From: Aplysia californica
Taxonomy: Eukaryota; Mollusca; Gastropoda; Aplysiida; Aplysiidae
Reading direction: 5' to 3'
DNA: 64,000 nucleotides
Assembly: GCF_000002075.1 (NCBI RefSeq)
Contig: NW_004797316.1
Coordinates: 1,237,560 to 1,301,559 of the forward strand
Shown: positions 40,585-62,329 of the stretch, one piece after another
Layout: each line of letters starts with the position of its first letter
Numbering within the stretch: position 1 is the stretch's first letter
Notes under the pieces: generated by a model
What the model saw: only the letters and a program-made list of their open reading frames with translations
Told to the model about the DNA's origin: nothing
Database searches by the model: none
Program-made: the position numbers and the translations under genes

Positions 40585-42300
40585 TACTTTCCTTGTAGAA
40601 ATCAGGAGAGCTATTTTGGACATAGATCAAATAATGCAGCAATGGACAAAGTGGGTTGCACAAAGAGTTCTGTGTAGCAGCTAGTCAAACTGATATCTCG
40701 GATGCCTAGCATGTAGAATTTTTGTTTCTTTTCCTATTCGCCTGACACGCTCGTATCTTTGTTTGTTGTAAATGTTTGTGCCGTAAGTCAGCACAAAAAC
40801 TTTTTAGGGTGATTTTTACGTTGTCATTTGTGAGGCATCGTGGTGAAATCAGGCACTCGTCGAAATAATTAAATCCGAGAAATCTGCCTTTTTTGGCCAG
40901 ATTGGACTTCTTTTGTTTTTTGGCTCAACTCCTTGTATGTCACTTCAAGGGCATTTTTATATGTAGGTTTTATGGAAAAACTTTGGTTAAAGGCACCAAA
41001 AAAAATGTAAATTTGCACTTTCAGGGTGTCCTGCAAAGTTGTAAATTCGGCGCCCAGTAAACATTTGGTAAACAGTCGTAAATTAGCCTGCCTACAGAGT
41101 GATGAAGCCAGCAAGACTTCTCAGTGAACCCTAGCCGTTGTACATGACTCCGTTTTTGCGGGTCGCGATTAAAAAATATTCGTTCACCTTTTCCACGTCC
41201 GAGAGTACGTTTCATAACAAAAGGCGGCTATGGCGGCAGACGGAAGTGTATGTGACACCGAGGCTCGATCGGGAAAATCAAGATTTACTTTCGCTTTCGT
41301 TGCCACCCAGAAATTTGATGGCGATAGACTGATAACGCAACATTTGTGACATCCAGGTTCAGGATAAACGCTGTCGCCATGCAAACAAAATTTAATCAAT
41401 ACTCTGACTCGCCACTGTGCTGTCACTTGTGATGGGGAAAAAAGAAAAGAAAAAACAAGCGTTGTTCAATTTTTAGATTGTCTGGCTCGCCATGGTGTCT
41501 GATCAGTGAACCTGCACGCGTTCGCATCACAAGATACGGCTTAGTGTTAGCACCGGCATTTGTTGGGGTCGCCAAAGTTCATTCAAAGTCTGAGCGTTGG
41601 GAAGTATATAGGCCCTATGGGACTACGGAATGGCAGGGGATTATTGATTTTTTTTTAAAGATACACGGGGGAGGGGGGCTGAAGGCAACACCAGAGGATA
41701 AAAACTTGTAAGCAAATTTCTCAATTTTAATAAGATTTAGAGCTCCTTGCAAAACATGCATTGGTGCAGGTCGTGTGTGGGATCGGGATCCTTCATACCT
41801 TGTGAGCTGTGTTATTGAAGTAAAGTGTTCGCGTTTCATTGGGTGGGTGATAGTAAATTGTAAACAATTTTGTAGCTTTCTGTTCAAGACAGGCAGATTT
41901 TCAGTGTCACTGCATCTTGCCCTGCTACAGTTGTTACAACTCTCACACTGCATGGGTCTACTTGAGCCATTCAAGTTATTGCTCTACTTTGAGTTTGAGC
42001 AATAATTTTTGTCTTTCACATTCGTAGTATTATGAGTCATGACGCCCAGACTGCTTTTTGACAGGCAAAATTCTTGTTCAAGTCCCTTCAGAACGCTCAA
42101 AGCAGGATTAATTTTTTTAAATATAATTATGAGAGGAAAATATTTTAACAGACTGAAATACTTTAGTCAAACAAGACCGCAGTGCGACGCTGACATGTTG
42201 TTGACTGGATATATTTTACTTGTGTGTGTGTAACATGCTCCTGAAAAATTGAGAAGCCAATTTGACGGAGTCGCCCTGTGTGCACACATTTGGTCGAAAT

Positions 42301-43436
42301 CTACACCCCCCAACCACCACCAGGGCAGTGCTACTGACTGAAGCGTCTTTATGCCATTCCCAAAGGGGGAATATTAACATGTTCTTATACTTATGCTGCA
42401 TATATATATGCACAGTAGAATTGTAAATATGGGCTGATTTATCAATGTCATGCTCATACTCATACTGTACTGGAACAACGTAGAGGGAACTGCTGTCGTC
42501 TTCCTTACTATACCATCATCATTTTCCTCTTCTTCTTTTGTATGTTTGTCACTCCTGTTAACTACTACAGTGGAAATCATATATAACAGGCCCGGTAATA
42601 ACAGGGATTCGGTAATAACAGAGATGTTCAAAATCCCCGTTTTTTCCTACTCTATGTCTCTATTAAAAGTTATCTGCAATAACAGGGCCTCATCAAGCCC
42701 AACCGGTTATAGCAGGGACATAGGCTCGTTAACAATGTGTAAAAAGTAAGAGAGAGAGAGAGGACGACCGGTCGGCCTAGATCTAAGCCTACTTCTTTCA
42801 TTATGGTCGCCAACGATGTCAAGCGCAAGAGAAAATGTCTTTCAATTGACAAAAAATATGAAATAATCCAGGCTGTTGACAAAAAGCAAGCTTCACTGGC
42901 AGAGATTTTTCGTCAGTTCGACATTCCACAAGGGTCGATTCACACCATTATCAAGGATAGAGAGAAGATAGTGGCAGCATACTCCCATGAAAAGTTTGCT
43001 CTGGATAAACAGAAGATGAGACTACCTGATGCAGATGCTGTGGACCCAAGCTCTTCTCATGTGGTTTAAGGACGCAAGGAGAAAGTCGGTGCCAAAACCC
43101 ATGTTCGTGGGTACTTGTGGCAAGGGAAACTACCCATAAATAAGTACAGCTAGATTAGTCCACAATAAATGCTCCTTTTCCTTGCATTTCGGATTTAACA
43201 CCGATTGGATATAACAGGACTTTTTCTCTACTCCCACCATCCCTGTTATATCAGGTTTCCACTGTATTTCCGGGGTGCCTTTATAGTCGAAGCAGACTTT
43301 GTGCTGTTAAGGCTAGAGAGGTGAGCAGAGTAAGCTTTATTTCCTGTTTGGACTTCTCTGTTGACATCCACCCCTTGTTGCTCATATGACCACATGCAGT
43401 TGCGAGCATCGTAAAAACCTTACTAAAACTAAATCT
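42301..43436 (+). mobile_element. Copy B of the SINE-like repeat, split by a Tigger-like insertion
   Basis: It has the same blocks as copy A (34341-34740), but between TGTTTGTCAC and TTTCCGGGGTGCC lies a 697-base transposon. The tail TGCAGTTGCGAGCATCGTAA at 43394-43413 is followed by ACTAAAACTAAA. Confidence 0.75.
42568..43264 (+). mobile_element. Tigger/pogo-like element with a helix-turn-helix remnant
   Basis: The left terminus CAGTGGAAATCATATATAAC and the right, reverse-complemented, CAGTGGAAACCTGATATAAC are flanked by TA on both sides. Internal AACAGG words repeat near both ends. An 88-codon frame at 42803-43069 encodes RKRKCLSIDKKYEIIQAVD and then LAEIFRQFDIPQGSIHTII, the CENP-B/Psq-type N-terminal helix-turn-helix that begins Tigger transposases. 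The DDE domain is absent, so the element could only move with help from a full-length relative. Confidence 0.85.
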
Positions 43437-45443
43437 AGCGCGTCTGTCTATACTCCATTTTGTCGACTTGACTTTGTTGTGTGTTATTTTCGTTCCATAT
43501 ATTATGTATGAGAGTAATATATTATTGATGGTGCAAATAAACTTCCTTGGGCTCGATTTGCTGGGTAGTAAAAAAAAATTTCCAGGTAGTAAATTTTTTA
43601 AGGAAATATTGCTGGACACCCTGAGGACACTAAAGCTGTGAAAGTCACCAAACTTTGGTGGCCATTTTCTCGCAAATTTTACTTCTGAAACCAGATGATC
43701 CCACCTCCTTCAATTACAAATATATAAACTTCTATTCAAGTTGAATGGATATTTTTTGCATCGAAAGCAAGGCAAATGAATAACCTTTAACCCAATTCAC
43801 CCTGCGTTGCCCGCGGGTTGTGCACTTGTGTCCACCTGGTTTGCCGCGAGCCGGGGGAAAAATCTGTCTGAACTTGACACACTATCCTTAGACATGCATT
43901 GTGTCCAAACTATTTAAGCTATCAATGTTACATTTTGCTTAGATTTTACTTAAAATGTTCTTTTAATATTATTAGAGAGAAAGGGAAAGGAAAAAACAGA
44001 GAAAACAATTATATTCTTCGTCTGACTGCGACTCGTCGACACTCCATTTACCCATAGTAACTTATAGTAAATTTGTGGTCTAGATCTGGCTTTTCTTCAG
44101 TTTTCAAGGCAATAGAATCAATCCGATCGCCTTGTTTTTCTAGATTTATGTCTACTTTCACTTTCTTTTCCGCTTATGCCTAAAACAAAACTAAAAACAT
44201 GTTTCATGTATTATAACAAACACAAAAATAGCCATGGCACTGTTGTTGTTTTTTGTGGATGTTTCTTTTTCTTCTCTTCCATAAAGATTTCAGTGCTCGC
44301 TTTCTTGCCATGATTTGCAGTGACAAAACAACAAAACTAACTCGTACTTGTCGAAAAACTGGATCTAAACAAGCTAGCAAAAGTTTTTACAAGCCACAAG
44401 CGACCTGTTACTTTCAATAGAAACCCGGATAAGTGGTTAGGACTCGATTTGTGGACTGGTATTTTGATATGACTATTCTCGTAGCTCGGTGGACGGAAGT
44501 GCGCGGCAGCTACAAGTATACTCATAGTGCAGGTGCAATGGATTAAGATAATACCTCTAATCCCATATCCCCAAATATTCACGAGAGCCTGATTCCACCA
44601 CGTCATGACACATTTTTATTTTGCCTATTTGCTTAGGATTTTCCTATAATGTTATAGTTATAGAGAAATTACTTATTGTCCCCTGTCATGAGTTGTTCAC
44701 AGTGACAAAACAGCTTCTTGAGAATAACTAATGAAAAGCATGATATTCTTTATTAGGACAAAGTGACTTCAGATTATTGTTGTACTTGTTCTTGCTTAGC
44801 ATCTTCTTATTGGATCTGAGGATAGGTTTCTTTAATTTAAATTCATTGAGCTTTAACTCTAGTTTGCGCTTTTGATCAGACTTAATCTCTTTTTAAGGTG
44901 TCTGAAAAAGTCTGAACTATCGGTTATTATGTTCCTGTTTTGACCTCTTCTCTCCCCCCCAGTTCACGGTAATGATTTTTTCAGAGGTGTCTAATGTAGC
45001 ACCAAAATTTGCCAGCTGTTTGTTCCTGCAGTGTAGAATGTAAATTCCATTTCCTCTCCAGTTTGTCTGTTAAAATGTTTGCGACATTTTTACCTGGTTA
45101 CGAATAAACGGTTTAATGTTGTTGGTGTGATTGACTGCTATATGTCAAAGACAGATTTCATGAAACAGTCCCGCAAAAATGCCGAGATTTTGTGCGAATG
45201 AATTTTGAGAGTGAAGTTATCTCTTTTTTGTGGGAACTTCTATAATTTTGAATTGATTTTTGGGTTTTTTAAAATGTTTTTTTAAAATTCAAGTGACAGA
45301 CACCTCGCTCAGTGGCAGTCATCGGAGTTTCAGGGCCAAGATTTGTCCTGGAGATAACAAGTCGGCCGAAGAAGAACTTCAAAAGGAGATCAGGTTTGTG
45401 TTCCAGTTCACCTCTGTTTACCTTCTCATCTTCGGCACTTATA

Positions 45444-45700
45444 TGTGTCACGACGCGGTGGAATCAGGCTCTCGTCAATTTTTGGGCATGTACAGATATT
45501 GGTGTCATAATAAAGCATGTTCATTTGTCTTGCTTTGGATTTTTTTTAAAGTCCATTGATCCTGAATAGAAGTTGAGATATTTGATGGAAGTGGGGGTCA
45601 CCTGGTTTCAGAGGTAAAATAAGTGAGAAAATGGCCGCCAAAGATGAGTTATTTCTAGGGCTGGGTCACGAGCGCGAGAACGGAACTGAATCGTCACTCT
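45444..45700 (+). mobile_element. Left part of a TGTGTCACGAC-ended element
   Basis: It starts TGTGTCACGACGCGGTGGAA after a TA, the same terminus as the 55317 element and the boundary at 44612. Inside, the segment GGTTTCAGAGGTAAAATAAG.GAGAAAATGGCCGCCAAAG (about 45606-45645) matches the same relatives. Its right end is not found before the N gap. Confidence 0.5.
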
Positions 45701-45982
45701 TTCCTGCGGAACGCGATTCATGATTCACTTAAGCGGGACAGTATCGCCAAACGATTCTCGATTCACTCCCCTGTTGCTGTCACCACCTTGTGGCTAGTTT
45801 AACCTACTGCTGAGTCGATTCACGAGCGCAAGAACGGAACGGAACACTTAGTATGGCTCCCCTTATTTTACAAAAGATGGTATAGTCCAACCCCCCTCTT
45901 AAAACAAAATGAACGGGGTCCAACCAATAGACAGAAGGAATTTTATGGAACCATTGTTTTAGCGAATGATGGGGTTGGGGGG

Positions 45983-46392
45983 NNNNNNNNNNNNNNNNNN
46001 NNNNNNNNNNNNNNNNNNNNNNNNNNNNNNNNNNNNNNNNNNNNNNNNNNNNNNNNNNNNNNNNNNNNNNNNNNNNNNNNNNNNNNNNNNNNNNNNNNNN
46101 NNNNNNNNNNNNNNNNNNNNNNNNNNNNNNNNNNNNNNNNNNNNNNNNNNNNNNNNNNNNNNNNNNNNNNNNNNNNNNNNNNNNNNNNNNNNNNNNNNNN
46201 NNNNNNNNNNNNNNNNNNNNNNNNNNNNNNNNNNNNNNNNNNNNNNNNNNNNNNNNNNNNNNNNNNNNNNNNNNNNNNNNNNNNNNNNNNNNNNNNNNNN
46301 NNNNNNNNNNNNNNNNNNNNNNNNNNNNNNNNNNNNNNNNNNNNNNNNNNNNNNNNNNNNNNNNNNNNNNNNNNNNNNNNNNNNNNNNNNNN
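45983..46392. other. Assembly gap, 410 N
   Basis: An undetermined stretch. The left edge reads GGGGTTGGGGGG and the right edge TAGGGGGGGGGGG, so the gap sits in or beside a long G tract. Frames reported across it are meaningless. Confidence 0.99.
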
Positions 46393-46516
46393 TAGGGGGG
46401 GGGGGTGTTATTAATAACCTGAGTCAATAATAATAAATCGGATAGCACAGTTAAACTACTGGAAGGTGCTGCACATAAGATATAGAGTAATAATCTGTCA
46501 TTTTGATTTACAAATA

Positions 46517-46567
46517 CCCATCTAATGCAGTTGCGAGCGCCGTAAAACCAAACTAAAACTAAAACTC
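46517..46567 (+). mobile_element. Isolated tail of the shared-tail SINE group
   Basis: GCAGTTGCGAGCGCCGTAAA at 46528-46547 is followed by CAAACTAAAACTAAAACT. The preceding sequence does not match the other copies. Confidence 0.55.
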
Positions 46568-46626
46568 CCCATATAGTTGCGTTTTGTAGTAACTTCTGGG
46601 GAATCCTCAAAGATTCAAGGTACATA

Positions 46627-47454
46627 CAGTGGAACTCGGATACAACGAGGTCATCGGGCCTGACCTAAAATCTCGTTGAATCCGAATGTTCGTTATAGCA
46701 AACACGAAGTTTTGTGTAGATAATTACAGGCACTGAGCAAGTAGAATCTAATGTATATAAAGAAAAGTCACTGCATGTTGTAGTGCCTGAAATGCCTGCA
46801 TATTATGAGCTGTGTAAAAAAAAAAAAAGACCTATTCGTTCAAATGCACACGCCTGTGCCATCTCGATAGTTTACCAAAAAGTTGTGTTGCTATGTAGAG
46901 CCTAGCATACGGCAACTTTCGATTCCACAGACCAGCGCACAATTCATTTATGTACATCTACGTCAAGACTAGCTTATCATTGTGATAATAATAATGATCA
47001 GTTGCCGAAAGGGAAAAAAGACTGACGCGTTGTTATCTGCAACGTTCAACGCCCGGACCGCTAGTGCCCCTCCCCCCCCCCAGACACGCGCACACAGCCA
47101 CCCATGTACAGGCCGTCCATCCGTCCCCAACACACGCTAGAGAAAACATGTGCACGTGCAAACAACGCATGTTGGTATGAAAAAAAAAAGGTCGCTGACT
47201 GGTCGCATGCAATCGGCTAAGTGAATAATGGTTCACGATGCAGGTGCAATGGATGGTTTCCGGGAATATATAAAGTTTGTTCTGGTAGAAAAATTAGGGA
47301 AGCCACGTCTGCGAGGGTGTTCACCCTGGATGCGACCTCGTTGAATCCGAGCTCGTTGATTTAAGTGCTCGTTGAATCCGGGTTAGTTTTATTGATTTTA
47401 AAGAAGAAGAAAAACGGGGAATCTATCTCATCTCGTTGAATCCGAGTTCCACTG
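46627..47454 (-). mobile_element. Tigger-like MITE, CAGTGGAACTCGGAT family, copy 1
   Basis: The left terminus CAGTGGAACTCGGATACAAC and the right, reverse-complemented, CAGTGGAACTCGGATTCAAC are flanked by TA. Compared with the 54365 element it is in the opposite orientation; both contain the block AGATAATTACAGGC.CTGAGCAAG. Length 828 against 840 bases. Confidence 0.82.
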
Positions 47455-47948
47455 TATTCATGTATGATTACAGGAAGCATTCAGTTCCTTCTACTTCTAC
47501 ATCTCTATCATGTTGAAACTAAGCCAGAAAATGAATCATTTATGCCCCCGAATGGACATGCTCATTTGCATTGGCTTCCAGGTCTGGGACAAAAGGCGTC
47601 AACAGCTACAGACATTTGATAAGTCTGTGGGATTGGAAGAAGTTATTATATTAACTAATGGATAGGTTTGGTCACATTCACATGCTCCACACCAAATACA
47701 TGTATTTGTTCTGTTCTCTGTATTCGCAAATAATTTATATTTTGGACCCCACTAATTGAGAAAGTCTAGAACTAGAAGATACATCTAGGTCTATGATGAG
47801 GATGAAAGATAAGTGCATTCAAAGTCAAAGGTAACAGAAACATGTCATGTAATGAGTTTGGACATCTTGCGCAGGACAAATGAATGGAAAGAAAATGGTG
47901 TATACCAGCACACGCAAACGTGCATTGGTGTGTATTGTATTTTGTATA

Positions 47949-48651
47949 CAGTAGAACACGACTACAGCTGGACCTTACTGGAATCCCCTTTTTTTCTATC
48001 TCTCTTCCTGTGCTCGGGTATAGCGTGGCAAGGAAAGGCCCGAACTCGGGGCGGGCTCGTAACAGGCAGTCAGTGGTGCTGCGTTGTGATTGGCCAGTTC
48101 AGTGATAAGTAAGGTGGGGCAGGTGGCATAGAGAGATGGTGCGGAGAGACGCGTTACGTGGGCCACTCCAAAAGTGATGTGCCGTAGCTTAGACTTAGTT
48201 AGAGGCTCAATATGAGAGGGTATAGGCCATAGCCCTAGGCTTAGGCTAGGCCAAAAAGTAGAAGAGGAGAGCGTGTGGTATTTGATTCCTGATTCATTGA
48301 ATTGCGATCGCTGATGCTCATAGGCATACGCACGCATCCACTTCACCAGTTCTACAGTTGCTCTTCCGGTACGATAGACAGCACAAGCAATGAAACCGAG
48401 GAACAGATGGCTTCCAAAAATGACAAAAGGGAATATTTCTCACTGGAATTTAAACACGAGATGATCAACAAAGTTGACAAGAAAAGGAAGACTAATCAAA
48501 AGCGCAAATTTTATTGACATAAAAGGGAGGTATTCATGAGGATTTTTAGAAGTTTGTCGGTAATTTTCCCTTTGCATCCCTAGAGCGGGAACTCGCTTAC
48601 AGCGGGATTTTCTTCTGGAACAAAATGTCCCGCTATAGCCGTGTTCTACTG
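47949..48651 (+). mobile_element. Tigger-like element with the start of a transposase
   Basis: The left terminus CAGTAGAACACGACTACAGC and the right, reverse-complemented, CAGTAGAACACGGCTATAGC are flanked by TA. From the ATG at 48407 the frame reads MASKNDKREYFSLEFKHEMI and then NKVDKKRK before a stop at 48517. This resembles the first helix of the Tigger helix-turn-helix and aligns with the frame in the 42568 element. The catalytic part is deleted. Length 703 bases. Confidence 0.78.
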
Positions 48652-49412
48652 TATTAATGTACAAAAAATGTATGAGTTCATGTTATCAAAAAGTGCCGAT
48701 ACTCCAAGATGCAACATCACAAGTAAGAAGATCCACAAAAAAACCCAGACTAAATTTTTTCAAGTTCTGATCTCGGTAACACAAGTAGACCAGGTACAAA
48801 AGAGTAAGACGAAGACTTTAGAAAAGAGAATTGCTATATTTGAGGAAATTTACATGGTGAAACCTGTCTTCTCTTTTCAAACAGAAACAACGGAACTCGA
48901 TGATAAGAACCCTAGAAAACATACGCATGATCAATCCTTTTGCATGCATGTGAGAGCTGGGCTCTAGACAAGGACAATGAAATTAAAGAAGACAAGAAAA
49001 AAGCCGCCAAAATGTGGAATACGCTAAGAAGAATACTCAAAACCTAATGGACAGATGGAAAAAAAAACCAAGCACAGATTAACAGATGTGCTCCAAATGG
49101 CAGTTTGTAAAAGAACCATCAGAAGAAAGAGGCAATTGAGATTGAGATTATAATTTGGCCACATAAAATAAATAGAACGAACTTGAGGAACTGCTGCTGT
49201 GTGAAAAAATAGAACCTAGAAGGAAAGAACAGCAGAGGAATGACAGAACAACAAATAGATCTACAGTAATTGTGGGCGAACAACTTTGTGACAAATAACA
49301 CATTGTCAGTGAGAAATACTGAGTTGACAACAGAAAGGAGTGGGGTGCCATGATCGCCAATGTTTGCTCCAGAAGCTGACACCTGCTGAAATAGCTGCGA
49401 GGTGAAAGGGTG

Positions 49413-49447
<35 letters not shown>

Positions 49448-49590
49448 AGAGAGGGGGGGGGGGGGGGGGGAGAAGTATTTAGGCTGCTTCTAGAGTGTTC
49501 ACATCACACTACACACTATTATTTCAAGCATGATGGAATTTATGGATGCTCGCATGTGCATAGGCCTACATTGTTACAACTGTATAAGAA
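48652..49590. other. No gene seen
   Basis: A 108-codon frame at 48641-48967 is open but has no family I recognise. The stretch ends with (GA)n at 49416-49443 and an 18-G run at 49453-49470. Confidence 0.35.
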
Positions 49591-50130
49591 GGGGGCTCTC
49601 GTGGTCTAGAGGTTAAGGTGTTCGCCTCTATTTTAATCTATTACATATATACATGTATAGGTCCCGGGTTCGAACCCGGATAGCGACGGAAATGTTTCTC
49701 CTTTTACTTTTACACTCACACCCTTTCCTGTGCTCTAACACAATGTTCTGTCGTCTGCTTTCGTCTCCAATGCCCCCTCACCTCCTTTGTCCCCTCCTTT
49801 TTCTGCAGCCTTTCAGCTGCTACCCACTGGCTCCTTCTTACTGCTGTCTTTCTTCAGCCACACCCCTGATCTTATGGTAGGAAAGATCTACCTAGCCCCC
49901 TCGGGAAAAGGGCGAAAAATCTCGGAGGTCCCGTACAAGTAGCGCACATTAAAGATCCACTAATGGTGGGTGGTCCAAATCAAATAATAGTAGGCCTAGG
50001 CCTAGTAGTAGTAGGATTCGGTCGCCACCCGGGCAACATTCAACATTTCCTACCAACTGAAAATGTTTAATGCATGCCGCACGTTCATATGACCTCACGC
50101 AGTTACAAGCGCCGTAAAACACTTACCCCC
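49591..50130 (+). mobile_element. tRNA-derived SINE with the shared tail
   Basis: The head has a tRNA-like A box region GTGGTCTAGAGGTTAAGG at 49601-49618 and a consensus B box GGTTCGAACCC at 49667-49677. No acceptor-stem pairing is seen, so it is not a tRNA gene. An AT-rich TATATACATGTAT-like insertion lies between the boxes. The body shares TGTTCTGTCGTCTGCTTTCG with 15346 and the tail GCAGTTACAAGCGCCGTAAA ends at 50118. Confidence 0.75.
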
Positions 50131-50770
50131 CCCCCAAAAAAAAAAAAAAAGAATAAATAGATAAAATAAGAAGTGCATGAATGACTGTTTTTTACCGTTT
50201 ACACCCCAGACGGAAACGGAGGAAAGAATATCGTAGTCGAAATATAAAAGTAAATGGCTGCGCAGTGTTTTATTTTCCGTCTCTCCTACAACAAAACAAA
50301 TTATGGCAATTGACATCTTTCATTCCTTTCTTTTTTATGGAAGGGGGGGGGGGGGGCGGCCGGTGCAATAGGTTATACCGGTCTTGCTTCTCAGTCAGGG
50401 TGGGCTACTACTTTACTACGATAATAATGGACGCTTTTATCTGAACACCACAGGTAGAATTCTGTGCTTAACACAAAAAATAAAGACTCAACAGCGAATG
50501 ATCTGTAGATCTAATATATTATGATACAATAGTTAATTAAGATTGTTTTTCTCCATTTTCTTGTTATCTTCATGAAAAGTATTTATTTCGCTCCTTTCGT
50601 TCTGGTACAATTTAATCATATATATTTTAATTTAAAATTAAAAGGAACACCCCCTCTTACGGACGAGAAAATGAGTTATTTCCCATGTTACGCTCCCTCT
50701 TTTGCCGTCACATCTGGTCACATCGGCGATAGGAGAGCCACCTACTTCCTTGGATACGTAATCGGAAGTA
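50131..50770. other. Upstream of tektin-4, no gene seen
   Basis: AT-rich sequence with a 14-G run at 50343-50356. No transposon ends were recognised. Confidence 0.4.
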
Positions 50771-50773
50771 AAC

Positions 50774-50788
50774 GTTGCCTCTAGCGAC
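50774..50788 (+). promoter_or_regulatory. X-box-like RFX site upstream of tektin-4
   Basis: GTTGCCTCTAGCGAC: half site GTTGCC, three-base spacer, half site AGCGAC, one base off the RGYAAC consensus. It ends 94 bases before the tektin-4 ATG. Weaker than the CFAP52 site. A function in ciliary expression is inferred. Confidence 0.4.
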
Positions 50789-50882
50789 CCCTTTCATTAT
50801 TGACCAAAAAGAGTGTAGAGCCGTGATCAACACCGTTTGGCGGCCTATCCTTCAGCTACATATACTTTGAAAGGGAAACAGG

Positions 50883-61426
<10,544 letters not shown>

Positions 61427-61530
61427 ATTACAAGTCGTTGAATGTTTGTGTATATTTAGCGATTTTTTAAAAGATTTATAAAATCACTAATGCTGTTGAC
61501 ATCCATCATTTATGTTGCAGCATTTGTTGC

Positions 61531-61536
61531 AATAAA
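61531..61536 (+). terminator. AATAAA polyadenylation signal for tektin-4
   Basis: It lies 105 bases after the stop. A second AATAAA is at 61735-61740, followed by GT-rich sequence, so two sites may be used. Confidence 0.55.
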
Positions 61537-61759
61537 CACAGAGTGTAAATGTTTTATAATCAATCTAATGTCTTTTCTAATTTGGTTTTCTGTGAATGAA
61601 GCATAAAAAAAATACAAAGTAAAAAATCACTCTGGTTTTGCATACTGAATTTAAAATATTTTGTGACTGCTTGCTTCCCACTATACAAAAGGCTTGTGAC
61701 TGTACAAATATTTGTTTACTTTTTATCATTATCAAATAAAATGATGAAATTGTAGCTGC

Positions 61760-62329
61760 TTTGGTGACACGGTTGTGTTGTTTGAATGCTATGAACCACG
61801 TTAGCTAGCCATAGTTGTCATTTACCTTGATCTCAAGGGTCAAAGGTAGGAATTCGGTGAGGCAAGAGTAGCTAACTATTCTATCAGTATTATTATCTCT
61901 TTCTGTTCCCTTGTTTTGTCCTTTTTACCCCCCACCTTCATTCATATGAATTTATATGAGTGTACACATTTTCCATATCTCTGTCTTATTTTTATCCATT
62001 GTTCTCCACCCCCACCCCCCTATCTCAATCATTGGCAGCTCCTGCCTCCAAAGTACAATCTAAATGTCAACAAATTTGGTCTTTGCTGGATTTGTCAATA
62101 AAGATCCACAATTTTTATTGCTTTATTCATTTTTGTTGTGCATGGATAACTCCTAATAATCCTGCTTGCTTCATTTGTTTCAAGTCAAGTCTTTTTCACG
62201 CTTGAAACAGTGGAATTTGTTCATTTGAGCAGTTGGCCATAGGGAATTGATAGATTCATTCATGGATGAGAAGAGCATGTAAATGGACCAACCTGCAGAA
62301 CGACTACTCCATACCAAAAGCTCCATAGA
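61760..62329. other. Downstream of tektin-4, no gene seen
   Basis: AT- and C-rich sequence. No supported feature before the next transposon. Confidence 0.4.

Larger units (their letters stand above)
40829..44612 (-). mobile_element. Composite region bounded by TGTGTCA..GGTGGAATCAG termini
   Basis: The right boundary at 44612, read on the minus strand, is TGTGTCATGACGTGGTGG. The left boundary near 40829 reads GAGGCATCGTGGTGAAATCA, matching the far end of the related 55317 element. Inside, 43620-43720 matches 55690-55800 on the opposite strand (for example AAAATGGCC.CCAAA). The intact relative is 646 bases, so the extra 3.1 kb here must be later insertions, including copy B at 42301. The pairing of the two boundaries is an inference. 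Confidence 0.4.

Noticed and set aside
43793-44340. Another TTAA element starting TTAACCCAATTCACCCTGCG
   Set aside because: The start looks right, but no matching inverted end with TTAA was found downstream.
45660-45840. hAT-like element suggested by GGGCTGGGTCACGAGCG and repeats of CACGAGCGCxAGAACGGAA
   Set aside because: The repeats are direct, not inverted, no 8-base duplication was found, and the gap prevents following it.
45804-46625. 273-codon minus-strand frame and a 154-codon plus-strand frame
   Set aside because: Both cross the 410-base N gap, so the frames are made mainly of unknown residues.
49591-49690. Possible genuine tRNA gene
   Set aside because: The A and B boxes are good, but the acceptor stem does not pair, the middle is too AT-rich, and the body matches a repeat at 15346, so it is a SINE.
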